From assembly GCF_028369105.1 (NCBI RefSeq), contig NZ_JAQNDO010000001.1:12804501-12868500 (forward strand): 64,000 nucleotides of DNA. The letters are read 5' to 3'. The notes under the pieces are model-generated. The model was given only the letters and a program-made list of their open reading frames with translations, made no database searches and was not told the DNA's origin. Of this stretch, positions 40,617 through 48,132 are shown in pieces. The number at the start of each line of letters is the position of its first letter. The stretch's first letter is position 1. This stretch comes from Polyangium mundeleinium. Its GTDB lineage: Bacteria > Myxococcota_A > Polyangia > Polyangiales > Polyangiaceae. The position numbers were made by a program, and so were the translations under genes.

Positions 40617-41141
40617 ATGCGCGGTCCTCTTCGTTCCATCGCGGCCACGCCGAGCGCGCTCGCTTGCGCAGGCGCGATCGGCCTCTTCGGTTGCGCGCCG
40701 GCCATGCCTGTGTCGATGGGCCATCCGCTGCTCGGCGCCACGTCGCCGCCGTTCCACGAGACCGCGATCGACGAGCGCTCCGTCGATGTGCCGGGCACGC
40801 TGCGCACGCACGTGACCGTGATCGACTTCTGGGCATCGTGGTGCGGCTCGTGTCAGCAAACGATGCCCGCGCTCGAACGGCTCTACCAAGATCGACGCGC
40901 CGAGGGGCTCGTGGTCGTGGGCGTGAGCGTGGACGACAGCCCGGACGAGGCCGCGGCCGGCGCCGAGGCGTTCGGCGTGTCGTTTCCGATCGTGCACGAC
41001 GGCGGGCACGGGCTTCAGTACGCGTTCGGCGTGTCGCAGGTGCCCACGACGTTCGTGGTCGATCGATCGGGGACGGTGCGCTTCGTGGGGCGAGATCCGT
41101 CGAGCATCCAGCGCGCCGTGCTCGCGCTGATGGACCGGTGA
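40617..41141 (+). CDS. TlpA/ResA-like thioredoxin lipoprotein
   Basis: A thioredoxin fold of 174 residues with catalytic WCGSC in DFWASWCGSCQQTMP and the cis-Pro loop SQVPTTFVVD. An N-terminal hydrophobic segment ending IGLFGC is a lipobox, so it is probably a periplasm-facing lipoprotein that reduces disulfides, for example in cytochrome maturation. The CGSC dipeptide differs from the usual CEPC or CPPC. It ends one base before rarA. Confidence 0.88.
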   Translation: MRGPLRSIAATPSALACAGAIGLFGCAPAMPVSMGHPLLGATSPPFHETAIDERSVDVPGTLRTHVTVIDFWASWCGSCQQTMPALERLYQDRRAEGLVVVGVSVDDSPDEAAAGAEAFGVSFPIVHDGGHGLQYAFGVSQVPTTFVVDRSGTVRFVGRDPSSIQRAVLALMDR

Positions 41142-41142
41142 C

Positions 41143-42666
41143 ATGACGGCCCGGCGAAGCCCTCGCGGCGGCGAGAAGGACGCGGGCCCGACGTTGTTCG
41201 AGGCCGCGCTGAAGCGTGATCCCAAGCTCGCCGAGCTCGTGCCGCTCGCCGAGCGGATGCGGCCGCGCGCGCTCTCGGACCTCGTCGGACAGGAGCACCT
41301 CGTCGGCGAGGGGAAGCTGCTCGCGCACGCGATCGCGGCCGATCGGGTGCCGTCGATGATCCTGTGGGGGCCACCGGGATCGGGGAAGACGACGCTCGCG
41401 CGGATCGTGGCGGAGTCGACGCGGGCGCGCTTCGTCCCGTTCAACGCGGTGCTCGGCGGCGTGCCCGAGCTCCGGGTGGTGATGGCCGCGGCGAAGGAGG
41501 CACGCGCCTACGAGGGGAAACGGACGATCCTGTTCGTCGACGAGATCCACCGGTTCAACCGCGCGCAGCAGGACGCGTTTTTGCCGCACGTGGAGGACGG
41601 GACGATCACGCTGATCGGCGCGACCACGGAAAACCCTTCGTTCGCCGTGAACGCGCCGCTCCTGTCGCGGTGCCGCGTGTTCCGGCTGAACCTGCTCGAC
41701 GAGAAGGGGATCACGGAGCTTCTCCGGCGCGCGATCGAATCGCAGGAGGGGCTCGCGGGGTCGGTGGGTGCAGACGAGGAGGCGATCGAGGCGATCGCGA
41801 AGCTCGCGGCCGGCGACGCGCGGAGGGCGCTGACGACGCTGGAGATCGCGTCCGACGAGGCGAAGCGAGAGGGGCGCGCGCGGGTGACGCGCGAGGACGT
41901 GGTGCAGACGAGCGGGCAGAAGACGCTGCTCTACGACAAGGCGGGGGAAGAGCACTACAACGTCATCAGCGCGTTCATCAAATCGATGCGCGGCTCGGAT
42001 CCGGACGCGGCGATCTACTGGCTGATGCGCATGCTGGAGGCGGGCGACGATCCGCTGTTCCTGCTGCGGCGCATGATGATCTTCGCGAGCGAGGATGTGG
42101 GCAACGCCGACCCACGCGCGCTCGACGTGGCCGTCGCGGCCGACGCGGCGTTCCAGCGCGTGGGGATGCCCGAGGGGACCTACTTCCTCGCGCAGGCGGC
42201 GCTCTACCTGGCGTGCGCGCCGAAGTCGAACGCGTGCAACGCCGCGTGGCATGCGGCGCAGGAGGTCGTGCGCGAGAGGGGCAGCCTGCCCGTGCCGATG
42301 AAGCTACGCAACGCGGTGACGGGTCTCATGAAGCGCGAGGGCTACGGGACGGGATACCGCTACGCGCACGACGAGAAGGGCGGCATCGCGTGGGGCGAGA
42401 CGTACCTGCCGGACGCGATCGCCGGGACGCACTTCTACGAGCCGACGGAGCGCGGCTACGAGAAGGTGATCGCCGAGCGCGTGCGATGGATCCGCGCGCA
42501 GCAATCTCCTCCCCTCTCCCGTGAGGGGGGTTTGGGGGCGCAGCTCGGCTCGTCCGAGCGTAGCCCCCAAGCGTCGAAAGAGGGGTCGGGGGTGAGGGCG
42601 TCGTCCGAGGGGGAAGAGGAAACCGAACCGAACGCTCAATCGTCGAGCGCCGACAAGGCCGACTGA
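41143..42666 (+). CDS. rarA: Replication-associated recombination ATPase RarA (MgsA)
   Basis: An AAA+ clamp-loader-like ATPase acting at stalled replication forks. It shows RPRALSDLVGQEHL, Walker A GPPGSGKTT, Walker B FVDEIHRFN, sensor 1 TENPSF and an arginine-finger phrase LLSRCRVF, then the tetramerisation region with ISAFIKSMRGSDPD. The core ends near AERVRWIRAQ. The last 50 or so residues (PPLSREGGLG... to the stop) come from a repeat element that is in frame here and is not part of the usual family, which ends about 450 residues in. The gene is tail-to-tail with, and overlaps by 31 bases, the TPR gene on the other strand. Confidence 0.95.
   Translation: MTARRSPRGGEKDAGPTLFEAALKRDPKLAELVPLAERMRPRALSDLVGQEHLVGEGKLLAHAIAADRVPSMILWGPPGSGKTTLARIVAESTRARFVPFNAVLGGVPELRVVMAAAKEARAYEGKRTILFVDEIHRFNRAQQDAFLPHVEDGTITLIGATTENPSFAVNAPLLSRCRVFRLNLLDEKGITELLRRAIESQEGLAGSVGADEEAIEAIAKLAAGDARRALTTLEIASDEAKREGRARVTREDVVQTSGQKTLLYDKAGEEHYNVISAFIKSMRGSDPDAAIYWLMRMLEAGDDPLFLLRRMMIFASEDVGNADPRALDVAVAADAAFQRVGMPEGTYFLAQAALYLACAPKSNACNAAWHAAQEVVRERGSLPVPMKLRNAVTGLMKREGYGTGYRYAHDEKGGIAWGETYLPDAIAGTHFYEPTERGYEKVIAERVRWIRAQQSPPLSREGGLGAQLGSSERSPQASKEGSGVRASSEGEEETEPNAQSSSADKAD
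42507..42600. repeat. Hairpin repeat element inside the rarA 3' end
   Basis: A core of 35 bases (42534-42568) pairs GGGGGC...CTCGG with CCGAG...GCCCCC, with G-rich flanks (CCCCTCTCCC at 42510, GAGGGGTCGGGGG at 42580). The same 35-base design recurs twice at 55730-55818 in another gene, with compensating stem changes. It lengthens the RarA reading frame. Confidence 0.7.
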
Positions 42667-42950
42667 ATCTCCGAAAGCGCGTGCGAATCGCCCTTGCCGC
42701 GCGCCCGCGTGACGCCCTCTTCGAGCCACTCGCGGCCCGCGTCCACGCGCCCCGCCTTCACGAGCATCTGCCCGCACATGAGGTACTGCGGCACGTAGTT
42801 CGGATCCATGTCGCGCAACGACGTGAACGTGCGGAGCGCGTCGTCGATCCGATCGGCCCCCGCGTACTCCATCGCGAGCGCATACCAGGCGAAGGGATCC
42901 TTCGACCCCTTCTGAATCATGCTCTCCAGGACCGCGAGGCGCTTGCTCAC
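42636..42950 (-). CDS. TPR-type helical protein
   Basis: A 104-residue protein with two tetratricopeptide-like helix pairs: WYALAMEYAGADRIDDALRTF and YLMCGQMLVKAGRVDAGREWLEEG. The GTG start overlaps the hpt stop in GTGA, so it is coupled to hpt. A protein-protein scaffold role is inferred; the partner is unknown. Confidence 0.8.
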   Translation of the reverse strand: MSKRLAVLESMIQKGSKDPFAWYALAMEYAGADRIDDALRTFTSLRDMDPNYVPQYLMCGQMLVKAGRVDAGREWLEEGVTRARGKGDSHALSEIQSALSALDD

Positions 42951-43474
42951 GACGACGACTCCACGAGGCCGATGAACGGCAAGTTGCGGTAACGCTCGGC
43001 CCAATCGAGCCCGTAGCCCACGACGAACTTGTCTTCGATCGTGAAGCCCAGGTAGTCGATCGGCACCTGGATGCGCGTGCGCGCAGGCTTGTGCAGGAGC
43101 GAGCAGACCTTCACGCTCGCGGGCTTGCGCGTGCGGAGAAGCTCCAGCAGGTGCGCGATCGTGAGGCCCGTGTCGACGATGTCCTCGACGAGGAGGACGT
43201 GGTCGCCCTCGACGGGCTTGGTGAGGTCGTGGGTGATTTGCACGACGCCGGAGGACTTGGTGTCCTCGCCGTAGCTGCGCACGCCGAGGAACTCGACGCG
43301 CATCGGGAGATCGATGTGGCGCGCGATGTCGGAGGTGAAGACGAAGCTGCCCTTGAGGACGCAAACGAGGACGAGGTTGCGCCCGGCGTAGTCGCGCGTG
43401 ATCTCGGCGCCGAGCTCGCGCACGCGCTGCGCGATGCTCTCGGCGTCGATCATCGTGGAGACGTTGGTGGCCAT
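42947..43474 (-). CDS. hpt: Hypoxanthine phosphoribosyltransferase
   Basis: A 175-residue type I phosphoribosyltransferase. The PRPP loop VLLVEDIVDTGLT is complete, GVRSYGEDTKSSG is the flexible catalytic loop, and FTIEDKFVVGYGLDWAERYRN is the purine-binding hood. It salvages hypoxanthine (and guanine) to IMP and GMP. It is divergent from the thioesterase gene across an 89-base gap and is coupled to the TPR gene. Confidence 0.95.
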   Translation of the reverse strand: MATNVSTMIDAESIAQRVRELGAEITRDYAGRNLVLVCVLKGSFVFTSDIARHIDLPMRVEFLGVRSYGEDTKSSGVVQITHDLTKPVEGDHVLLVEDIVDTGLTIAHLLELLRTRKPASVKVCSLLHKPARTRIQVPIDYLGFTIEDKFVVGYGLDWAERYRNLPFIGLVESSS

Positions 43475-43563
43475 CGAGAGCGCGAGGTAGCACCGGCGGC
43501 GCGGGGCGCCTAGGTGGACGTGGTGTCGCTCGTCGATCGCTGCTAGATGCGGCCACTCGCATC

Positions 43564-44016
43564 ATGTCCGACCCCCGTGCGCGCACCGAACGAGCCGAGC
43601 CGCTCCCCGAGCACCTCACGAGCCGCATGACCCTCACCGTCCGCTTCTGCGAGACGGACCTCATGGGCATCGTGCACCACGCGAACTACCTGACCTACTT
43701 CGAAGCCGGCCGCGTCGACTGGCTCCATCGCCGCGGGATCTCCTACGAAAAGTGGGTCGAGATGGGCATCCACCTGCCCGTCGTCGAGGCGAAGCTCCGC
43801 TACCGGAAAGCCGCGCGCTTCGACGAGACGCTCGTCGTGGAGACCACGTGCGCCGAGGTGACGCGTGTGACCGTGCGCTTCAGCTATCGCATCTTGCGCG
43901 GCGCCGACGTGCTCTGTGAAGGCGAGACGCTGCTCGCGTGCGTGGGGAACGAGCTCACGCCGAAGCGGTTGCCGGCGGAGATCGCCGCAGTGTTTCGGAG
44001 CCCCGAGACGGTTTAG
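43564..44016 (+). CDS. Acyl-CoA thioesterase, YbgC / 4-HBA-CoA type
   Basis: A hotdog-fold thioesterase of 150 residues with the catalytic Asp in RFCETDLMGIVHHANYL. FEAGRVDWL follows, as in YbgC, and LPVVEAKLRYRKAARFDE continues the pattern. It hydrolyses short or aromatic acyl-CoA esters. The stop overlaps the stop of the convergent lipoprotein gene in TTAG. Confidence 0.88.
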   Translation: MSDPRARTERAEPLPEHLTSRMTLTVRFCETDLMGIVHHANYLTYFEAGRVDWLHRRGISYEKWVEMGIHLPVVEAKLRYRKAARFDETLVVETTCAEVTRVTVRFSYRILRGADVLCEGETLLACVGNELTPKRLPAEIAAVFRSPETV

Positions 44017-45347
44017 TTCGCGCTGCCGCCCCCGTCCGGCGCGCCCGCATCGGGGACCTCGCCGAACGTGAAGCGCGCCGGGAGGTCGAGCGTGCTCGCC
44101 GGGCCGATGCGATCGCCGAGGAATGTGCGCCACTGGATCACGTAGCGGCCGCGCAGCGTGCCGATCACGTAACGCTGATCGTTCGGCGGGACCGCGACGA
44201 CGGGCACGCCGTCGACGAGGACGTACGCGAGCATGTCGGACGCGTTCACCGCGACGAACCCTTCGCCCGGCGCGAGCGGATCCGTGGGCGGCGGGAGCTG
44301 CAGCGCCGACGAGCGGAACGCCGTGACCTCCTCGCGCGTGAGGAACACACCGCCAGGCGACGCAGGCAGGCCACTCGGCTGGTACGTCGAGCCAGGCGGC
44401 GGCACGAGCGTCTCGTTCGTGGGGATGTCGGTGCGGCGCGTGATCGTGGTGACCTCGAAGTCGATGCCTCCGCCGTCCTGCCACGTGTACGCGGCCGCGA
44501 GCGGGACCTCGCCGCCCTGACAAACCGTCGTGCGCGGATCGACGCCGACGATCTCCACGAGCGCGCGGCAGAGCAGCGCGCCGCCCTCGCCGATCTCCGC
44601 GGACTTGCCGAGCTCGAGCCGCACCGAGCCGAGGCTCGACGTGATCTCGACCTTGCGCGTGGGGAGCTGCAAACGTTTGCCTTCGCCGAGCGGGCGCGCG
44701 ACGCCGGGCGAGAGGGGCGTGACGTCGACACGACGCTCGCCGAGCACGGTGCGGAGCGCGCCGGGCGGGACGACGCGGTAGTCGGTCGCGTCGGGCCAGA
44801 GGGCGATGTGGCCGTAACGATCGATGCGCGCGCGGATCTCCGAGCGCTGCGGCAGCGGCATCGCGCGCGAGGCGAACTCGACCCGCATGCGGCCCGTGTC
44901 GGTGAGGTCGATCTTCCACTTCGGCGCGGTGAGCGCCGCGGCGGCCTTGATGCCGTCCTGGGAGATCTCGGGGCCACGAGGAACGGGCGGGACGTTGCGC
45001 GGGCGGAAGACAGCTTCGAGCGTGGCGCCCGCGAGGTCCTTCGTGGTCGGCGACTCGGCGGGGATCGCCTCGTCGCCGCGAAGAACCCCCGGCGGCGGCG
45101 TGCCCGCGTCGGGGATGATGAGCCGGCCCGAGGGATCGGCCATGAGGCCAATCGGACCGCCGTCGGGGACGGGACCGCCCGCGTCGTGCTGCGCCTCTTC
45201 GGCCTCGGTGGCGAGGGGCGCGGGCAGGATGCTCGCGTTCGGGCTCGCGGCGTCGGTCGTGGAGGTCGAGGAAGGGGGCGAGCCGGGCGGCGCCTCGCAC
45301 GCGGCGAGGGCCGGGAGAAGCAGGGCGAGCGCGACAGTCGGTTTCAT
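44013..45347 (-). CDS. Lipoprotein of unknown family
   Basis: A lipobox PALAAC precedes a 60-residue Ser/Thr/Pro-rich linker. The rest of the 444 residues is mostly beta-strand, including SSLGSVRLELGKSAEIGEGGALLCRALVEI, vaguely FecR-like, and a tail with DRIGPASTLDLPARFTF. I see no active site. The ATG overlaps the HAD gene's stop in ATGA, so the two are coupled. Confidence 0.7.
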   Translation of the reverse strand: MKPTVALALLLPALAACEAPPGSPPSSTSTTDAASPNASILPAPLATEAEEAQHDAGGPVPDGGPIGLMADPSGRLIIPDAGTPPPGVLRGDEAIPAESPTTKDLAGATLEAVFRPRNVPPVPRGPEISQDGIKAAAALTAPKWKIDLTDTGRMRVEFASRAMPLPQRSEIRARIDRYGHIALWPDATDYRVVPPGALRTVLGERRVDVTPLSPGVARPLGEGKRLQLPTRKVEITSSLGSVRLELGKSAEIGEGGALLCRALVEIVGVDPRTTVCQGGEVPLAAAYTWQDGGGIDFEVTTITRRTDIPTNETLVPPPGSTYQPSGLPASPGGVFLTREEVTAFRSSALQLPPPTDPLAPGEGFVAVNASDMLAYVLVDGVPVVAVPPNDQRYVIGTLRGRYVIQWRTFLGDRIGPASTLDLPARFTFGEVPDAGAPDGGGSAN

Positions 45348-46099
45348 GGCTCGAGCTCGAAGGAATGGATCACGTGGGCACGTGCATCGAGCGGCGGCGG
45401 ATCGGGGGCGTACTGGGTGTCCACGAAGACCGTCGTGCACGCGGGGTGGATCTCCAGGAACAGGTTACAGTTCGCCGGCTCGTTGTCGAAGACGGCAATG
45501 ACCTCGCCGAGCCGTGAGAGCGCCGGCGCGACCTCGCGCTTGAAGACGCTGTCAGGCGTCTCGAAAGCGGGTTTTGTGACCAGCTCGGTGCCGACGACGC
45601 CGATCGGAAAACCGAGATCCCGCAAGCTCGCGAAGGATCCGAGCGCCATGTTCGGCAGATCGCGGCCCGTCAGGTACACGATGACCGCGCCGGCGTCGTA
45701 ACAAGCGCGCACGTAGTCGCGGGCGCCGGCGATCTCGGTGTCGTGGCGGATATGCGGGTCGTAGAAGAAGCGCTCGCGCCAGAAGCGGAAGCCTTCTTCG
45801 TGGAGCGTTGGTTCGCTGACGCCGAGGCGTCGCAGCGTGTCGACGAGCCCGTAGACGACGTCGTCGATACCGGCAGCGGCGAGGGCGGCCGATTCGCTCG
45901 GGTGTCGCGTCCGCCAGAGGTCGGCGAGCTCGTGCAGGATGGCGACGACCCGCGGCCGGTTGTCCATGATCGTGCCGTCGAGGTCGAAGACGACGACGCC
46001 CGTGCCGCGTGAGCGATCCCGCGCCCGCTCCAGCACCTCGCGGAGCAGCCGCTTGCGTTCAACCTCGCCGAGCCTTCGATGCGTGAAAAGTGCTCCCAC
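45344..46099 (-). CDS. HAD-superfamily hydrolase
   Basis: Typical HAD motifs: I VVFDLDGTIMDN with the nucleophile Asp, II VIVYLTGRDLP with Thr, and IV VIAVFDNEPAN with a terminal Asp. A helical cap inserts after motif I. HAD enzymes are phosphatases or related hydrolases; the substrate is unknown. It is the first gene of a two-gene unit with the 44013 lipoprotein. Confidence 0.9.
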   Translation of the reverse strand: MGALFTHRRLGEVERKRLLREVLERARDRSRGTGVVVFDLDGTIMDNRPRVVAILHELADLWRTRHPSESAALAAAGIDDVVYGLVDTLRRLGVSEPTLHEEGFRFWRERFFYDPHIRHDTEIAGARDYVRACYDAGAVIVYLTGRDLPNMALGSFASLRDLGFPIGVVGTELVTKPAFETPDSVFKREVAPALSRLGEVIAVFDNEPANCNLFLEIHPACTTVFVDTQYAPDPPPLDARAHVIHSFELEP

Positions 46100-46141
46100 C
46101 GGACGCTAGCCTTGGCGCAGGTCGAGGCTCCTTGTCCAGCC

Positions 46142-46186
46142 GAAGGTGGCGACCCCGAGGCGTAGGGACGTAGGGGTCACACCTTC
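46142..46186. other. Long hairpin between divergent genes
   Basis: GAAGGTG-GC-GACCCC (46142-46156) pairs with GGGGTC-ACACCTTC (46173-46186), with a one-base bulge and a 16-base loop. It lies in the 218-base region between the HAD and small-lipoprotein genes and is strong enough to be a terminator or an RNA structure. No other signal is visible there. Confidence 0.5.
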
Positions 46187-46317
46187 ACGTCGGCACATTG
46201 TCGCCTGATCTCCTACATTTGTTGGCCCCAGGATCCAGGCTCCCTTAACGTTTTGCCCAGCCGGCGGACCTGGCACGCGAGTGGAGATCGCGGCCTTGCT
46301 TCGTCGGTCGGAGGCCC

Positions 46318-46713
46318 ATGCGTTTTTCCAAGAAGACGGCGCTCGTGCTGGCGGCCGTCGCCCTGTTCGCGTCGGGATGCGGCAAGACGCCGAAGGACCG
46401 GCTCCAGGGGCGGTGGCTCGGAGAATCGATCGAAAACGTGCCGGAGCCGCACCTCGCCAAGGCCATGGGCTGGGTGAAAGGCACGGCGTTCGAGTTCACC
46501 GGGAACAAGGTGACGGTGACGATCCCGGCAGAATCGCCGCGAACCGGCTCGTTCCGGGTGACGGAGGCCAACGGCGACCGCCTGCTCGTGAGCTTCCTGC
46601 GCGAGGAGGGAGGTCGCGACGAGGCAGAGCTGCAGTTCGTCGGAGAAGGTCAGCTCCGGTGGCGGATCGGGGACGGTCGGGAGATCGTGCTTGTGAAGTC
46701 CGTGCAGAACTGA
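46318..46713 (+). CDS. Small lipoprotein
   Basis: A 131-residue lipoprotein with lipobox LFASGC. The folded part begins DRLQGRWLGESIENV and ends with alternating strands (LQFVGEGQLRWRIGDGREIVLV), suggesting a small beta-barrel or lipocalin-like fold. The function is unknown. Its stop lies two bases into the left copy of the 21-bp direct repeat. Confidence 0.7.
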   Translation: MRFSKKTALVLAAVALFASGCGKTPKDRLQGRWLGESIENVPEPHLAKAMGWVKGTAFEFTGNKVTVTIPAESPRTGSFRVTEANGDRLLVSFLREEGGRDEAELQFVGEGQLRWRIGDGREIVLVKSVQN

Positions 46714-46732
46714 GCTACCGCCGCACCCGCTC
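46712..46732 (+). repeat. Direct repeat, left copy (21 bp exact)
   Basis: GAGCTACCGCCGCACCCGCT plus one further base is identical to 48112-48132, 1400 bases away, with further near-identity to about 35 bases. The right copy is the 3' end of the PDZ gene, so the left copy is a displaced fragment of that gene's C-terminal codons and stop. The pair brackets the 45-bp repeats and the unknown gene. Confidence 0.75.
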
Positions 46733-46769
46733 GCGCCGGACCTGGAAACGTTGGGCATCGATCGTCCCA

Positions 46770-46925
46770 CGCATCCAGCCACCCTCCAGCGCGGGGGGAT
46801 CGTCCCCCCGCCCCCCCCCCGCGGCCACCCTCCAGCGCCGCGAAATCGCCGCGCTTCCCCCGCACGCAGCCACCCTCCAACGCAGCAGCGTCGTCGAGCG
46901 TCTTCCGCATCCGGCCACGCTGCCC
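46770..46925. repeat. 45-bp tandem repeats upstream of the unknown gene
   Basis: Four copies of a unit with core GCCACCCTCC start at 46778, 46824, 46869 and 46914, 45 or 46 bases apart; the fourth copy is degenerate (GCCACGC). The first unit contains GCGGGGGG-atcgt-CCCCCCGC. They are in frame with upstream extensions of the following gene but look like a leader, not coding sequence. Confidence 0.6.
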
Positions 46926-48104
46926 GTGACGAGGGCGGTCGTCGGCGCGCCACGCATCGCGCAGCGCGTGAGCGCCGCGGTGGTGGGCGCGACGGTGAAA
47001 TGGCACTGGCCCGAATCGCCCTTGAACTGGAACACCGACGTGCTCGCGTTCACCGAAGCCGTCCGAAAGGCCGTCGAGAACGCCTACTTCTACGTCATTT
47101 CCCAACCCCTGCTCCCGGACTACGACGAGAGCGTGCGCGATGGGCACATGGCGCGATGGGTCGAGCTCTGGGAAAGAGTGTTGGCCACAGGGAAGGTCGA
47201 CATGCTCGCAGCGGCGTTCGGCTACGTCATCGAATCCCTGGCGACGCTGTTTTACCTGGGCGATCCGCCATCTGGATACACGAAGGCGTTGCAGGTCGCG
47301 CAAGGCGCAACGCGACCCGACGTGGTCCTCCAGTACGGCCTGAAACACGCGGCGTGGCTCGATCTGACGGCCGAGAAGAGCGAGGGGCACATCCACGCCA
47401 AGGCGGCCGGCTGGAAAGACGTGCCGTACGTCGCGGAGATCCTGTATCCATCGATGGACACGCAAGTCATCCGCGCGTGCTCGAGCAAGCCGTACACGCC
47501 CGGCGTCGATCCGAATGTCCTCGCGAAGCAGGTCGAGCAGGCCAAAGCACTGACCGCCTTCCGGCACGGACACTGGAAGCGGCTCGGCAAGAAGCTCCAG
47601 GCCGTGATGAAGTTTCCGAAGGTGGACGAGTCGGTGCGGGATGCGACGCGCAGTAAATACGTTCGCGACGTGCTCGTGTGGTACTTCGGTGATGGCTTCA
47701 AAGGCATCGACGAGCACGGCCAGGCCTCCATCCTCGAGGCCATGGGGATCAGTCACAAGACGTGCGGGTTCCGGTCCATCCCGTCGACGGCGCAGGGGGA
47801 GAGCTTGCTCCTGCAGTTCGATCCCAAGCTCCCGGCCGAAGTGCCGAAGAAGTCCGTGGACAGGATGGAGCTCGACGACAAGGTGGAGCTCGTCCTTGGC
47901 CAACCCGTCGACGACGATGACTACCGCTGGCAGGCCGCTCTCCCGCCGACCTACGTCCCACCGCGGATCGAGACCACCACCTACAGCGAGGCCAACCCGC
48001 GCCGTAGCGGGCGCACGCTCGTGGAGAAGCCGGAGAAGCGCCGCTCAGACCTCAGCCGGTCGCGGGACAAATCGAAGGAGCGCCGAAGAGCATACTCCCC
48101 GTGA
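46926..48104 (+). CDS. Unknown protein in the bracketed insert
   Basis: I do not recognise this protein. If it begins at GTG 46926 it is 392 residues; GTG 46968 is equally possible, and the frame stays open upstream through the 45-bp repeats. The first half is Trp- and Tyr-rich and helical (WHWPESPLNW, ENAYFYVISQ). A segment ATRPDVVLQYG-x4-AWLDLTAEKS could be a nuclease-like strand pair, but a complete PD-(D/E)xK pattern is not present. The C-terminal 40 residues are Arg/Lys-rich, suggesting nucleic-acid or membrane contact. There is no signal peptide. It sits in a 1.4-kb segment between direct repeats and its base composition looks less G+C-rich than its neighbours', consistent with recent arrival. 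Confidence 0.65.
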   Translation: MTRAVVGAPRIAQRVSAAVVGATVKWHWPESPLNWNTDVLAFTEAVRKAVENAYFYVISQPLLPDYDESVRDGHMARWVELWERVLATGKVDMLAAAFGYVIESLATLFYLGDPPSGYTKALQVAQGATRPDVVLQYGLKHAAWLDLTAEKSEGHIHAKAAGWKDVPYVAEILYPSMDTQVIRACSSKPYTPGVDPNVLAKQVEQAKALTAFRHGHWKRLGKKLQAVMKFPKVDESVRDATRSKYVRDVLVWYFGDGFKGIDEHGQASILEAMGISHKTCGFRSIPSTAQGESLLLQFDPKLPAEVPKKSVDRMELDDKVELVLGQPVDDDDYRWQAALPPTYVPPRIETTTYSEANPRRSGRTLVEKPEKRRSDLSRSRDKSKERRRAYSP

Positions 48105-48111
48105 CCGCGCG

Positions 48112-48132
48112 GAGCTACCGCCGCACCCGCTC
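48112..48132 (+). repeat. Direct repeat, right copy (21 bp exact)
   Basis: This copy is identical to 46712-46732. It overlaps the last codons and stop of the minus-strand PDZ gene, so it is the native location. Confidence 0.75.

Noticed and set aside
46281-46925. Upstream extension of the unknown gene through the 45-bp repeats
   Set aside because: The frame passes over another gene (46318-46713) in a different frame and then through repeats, so a later start is more likely.
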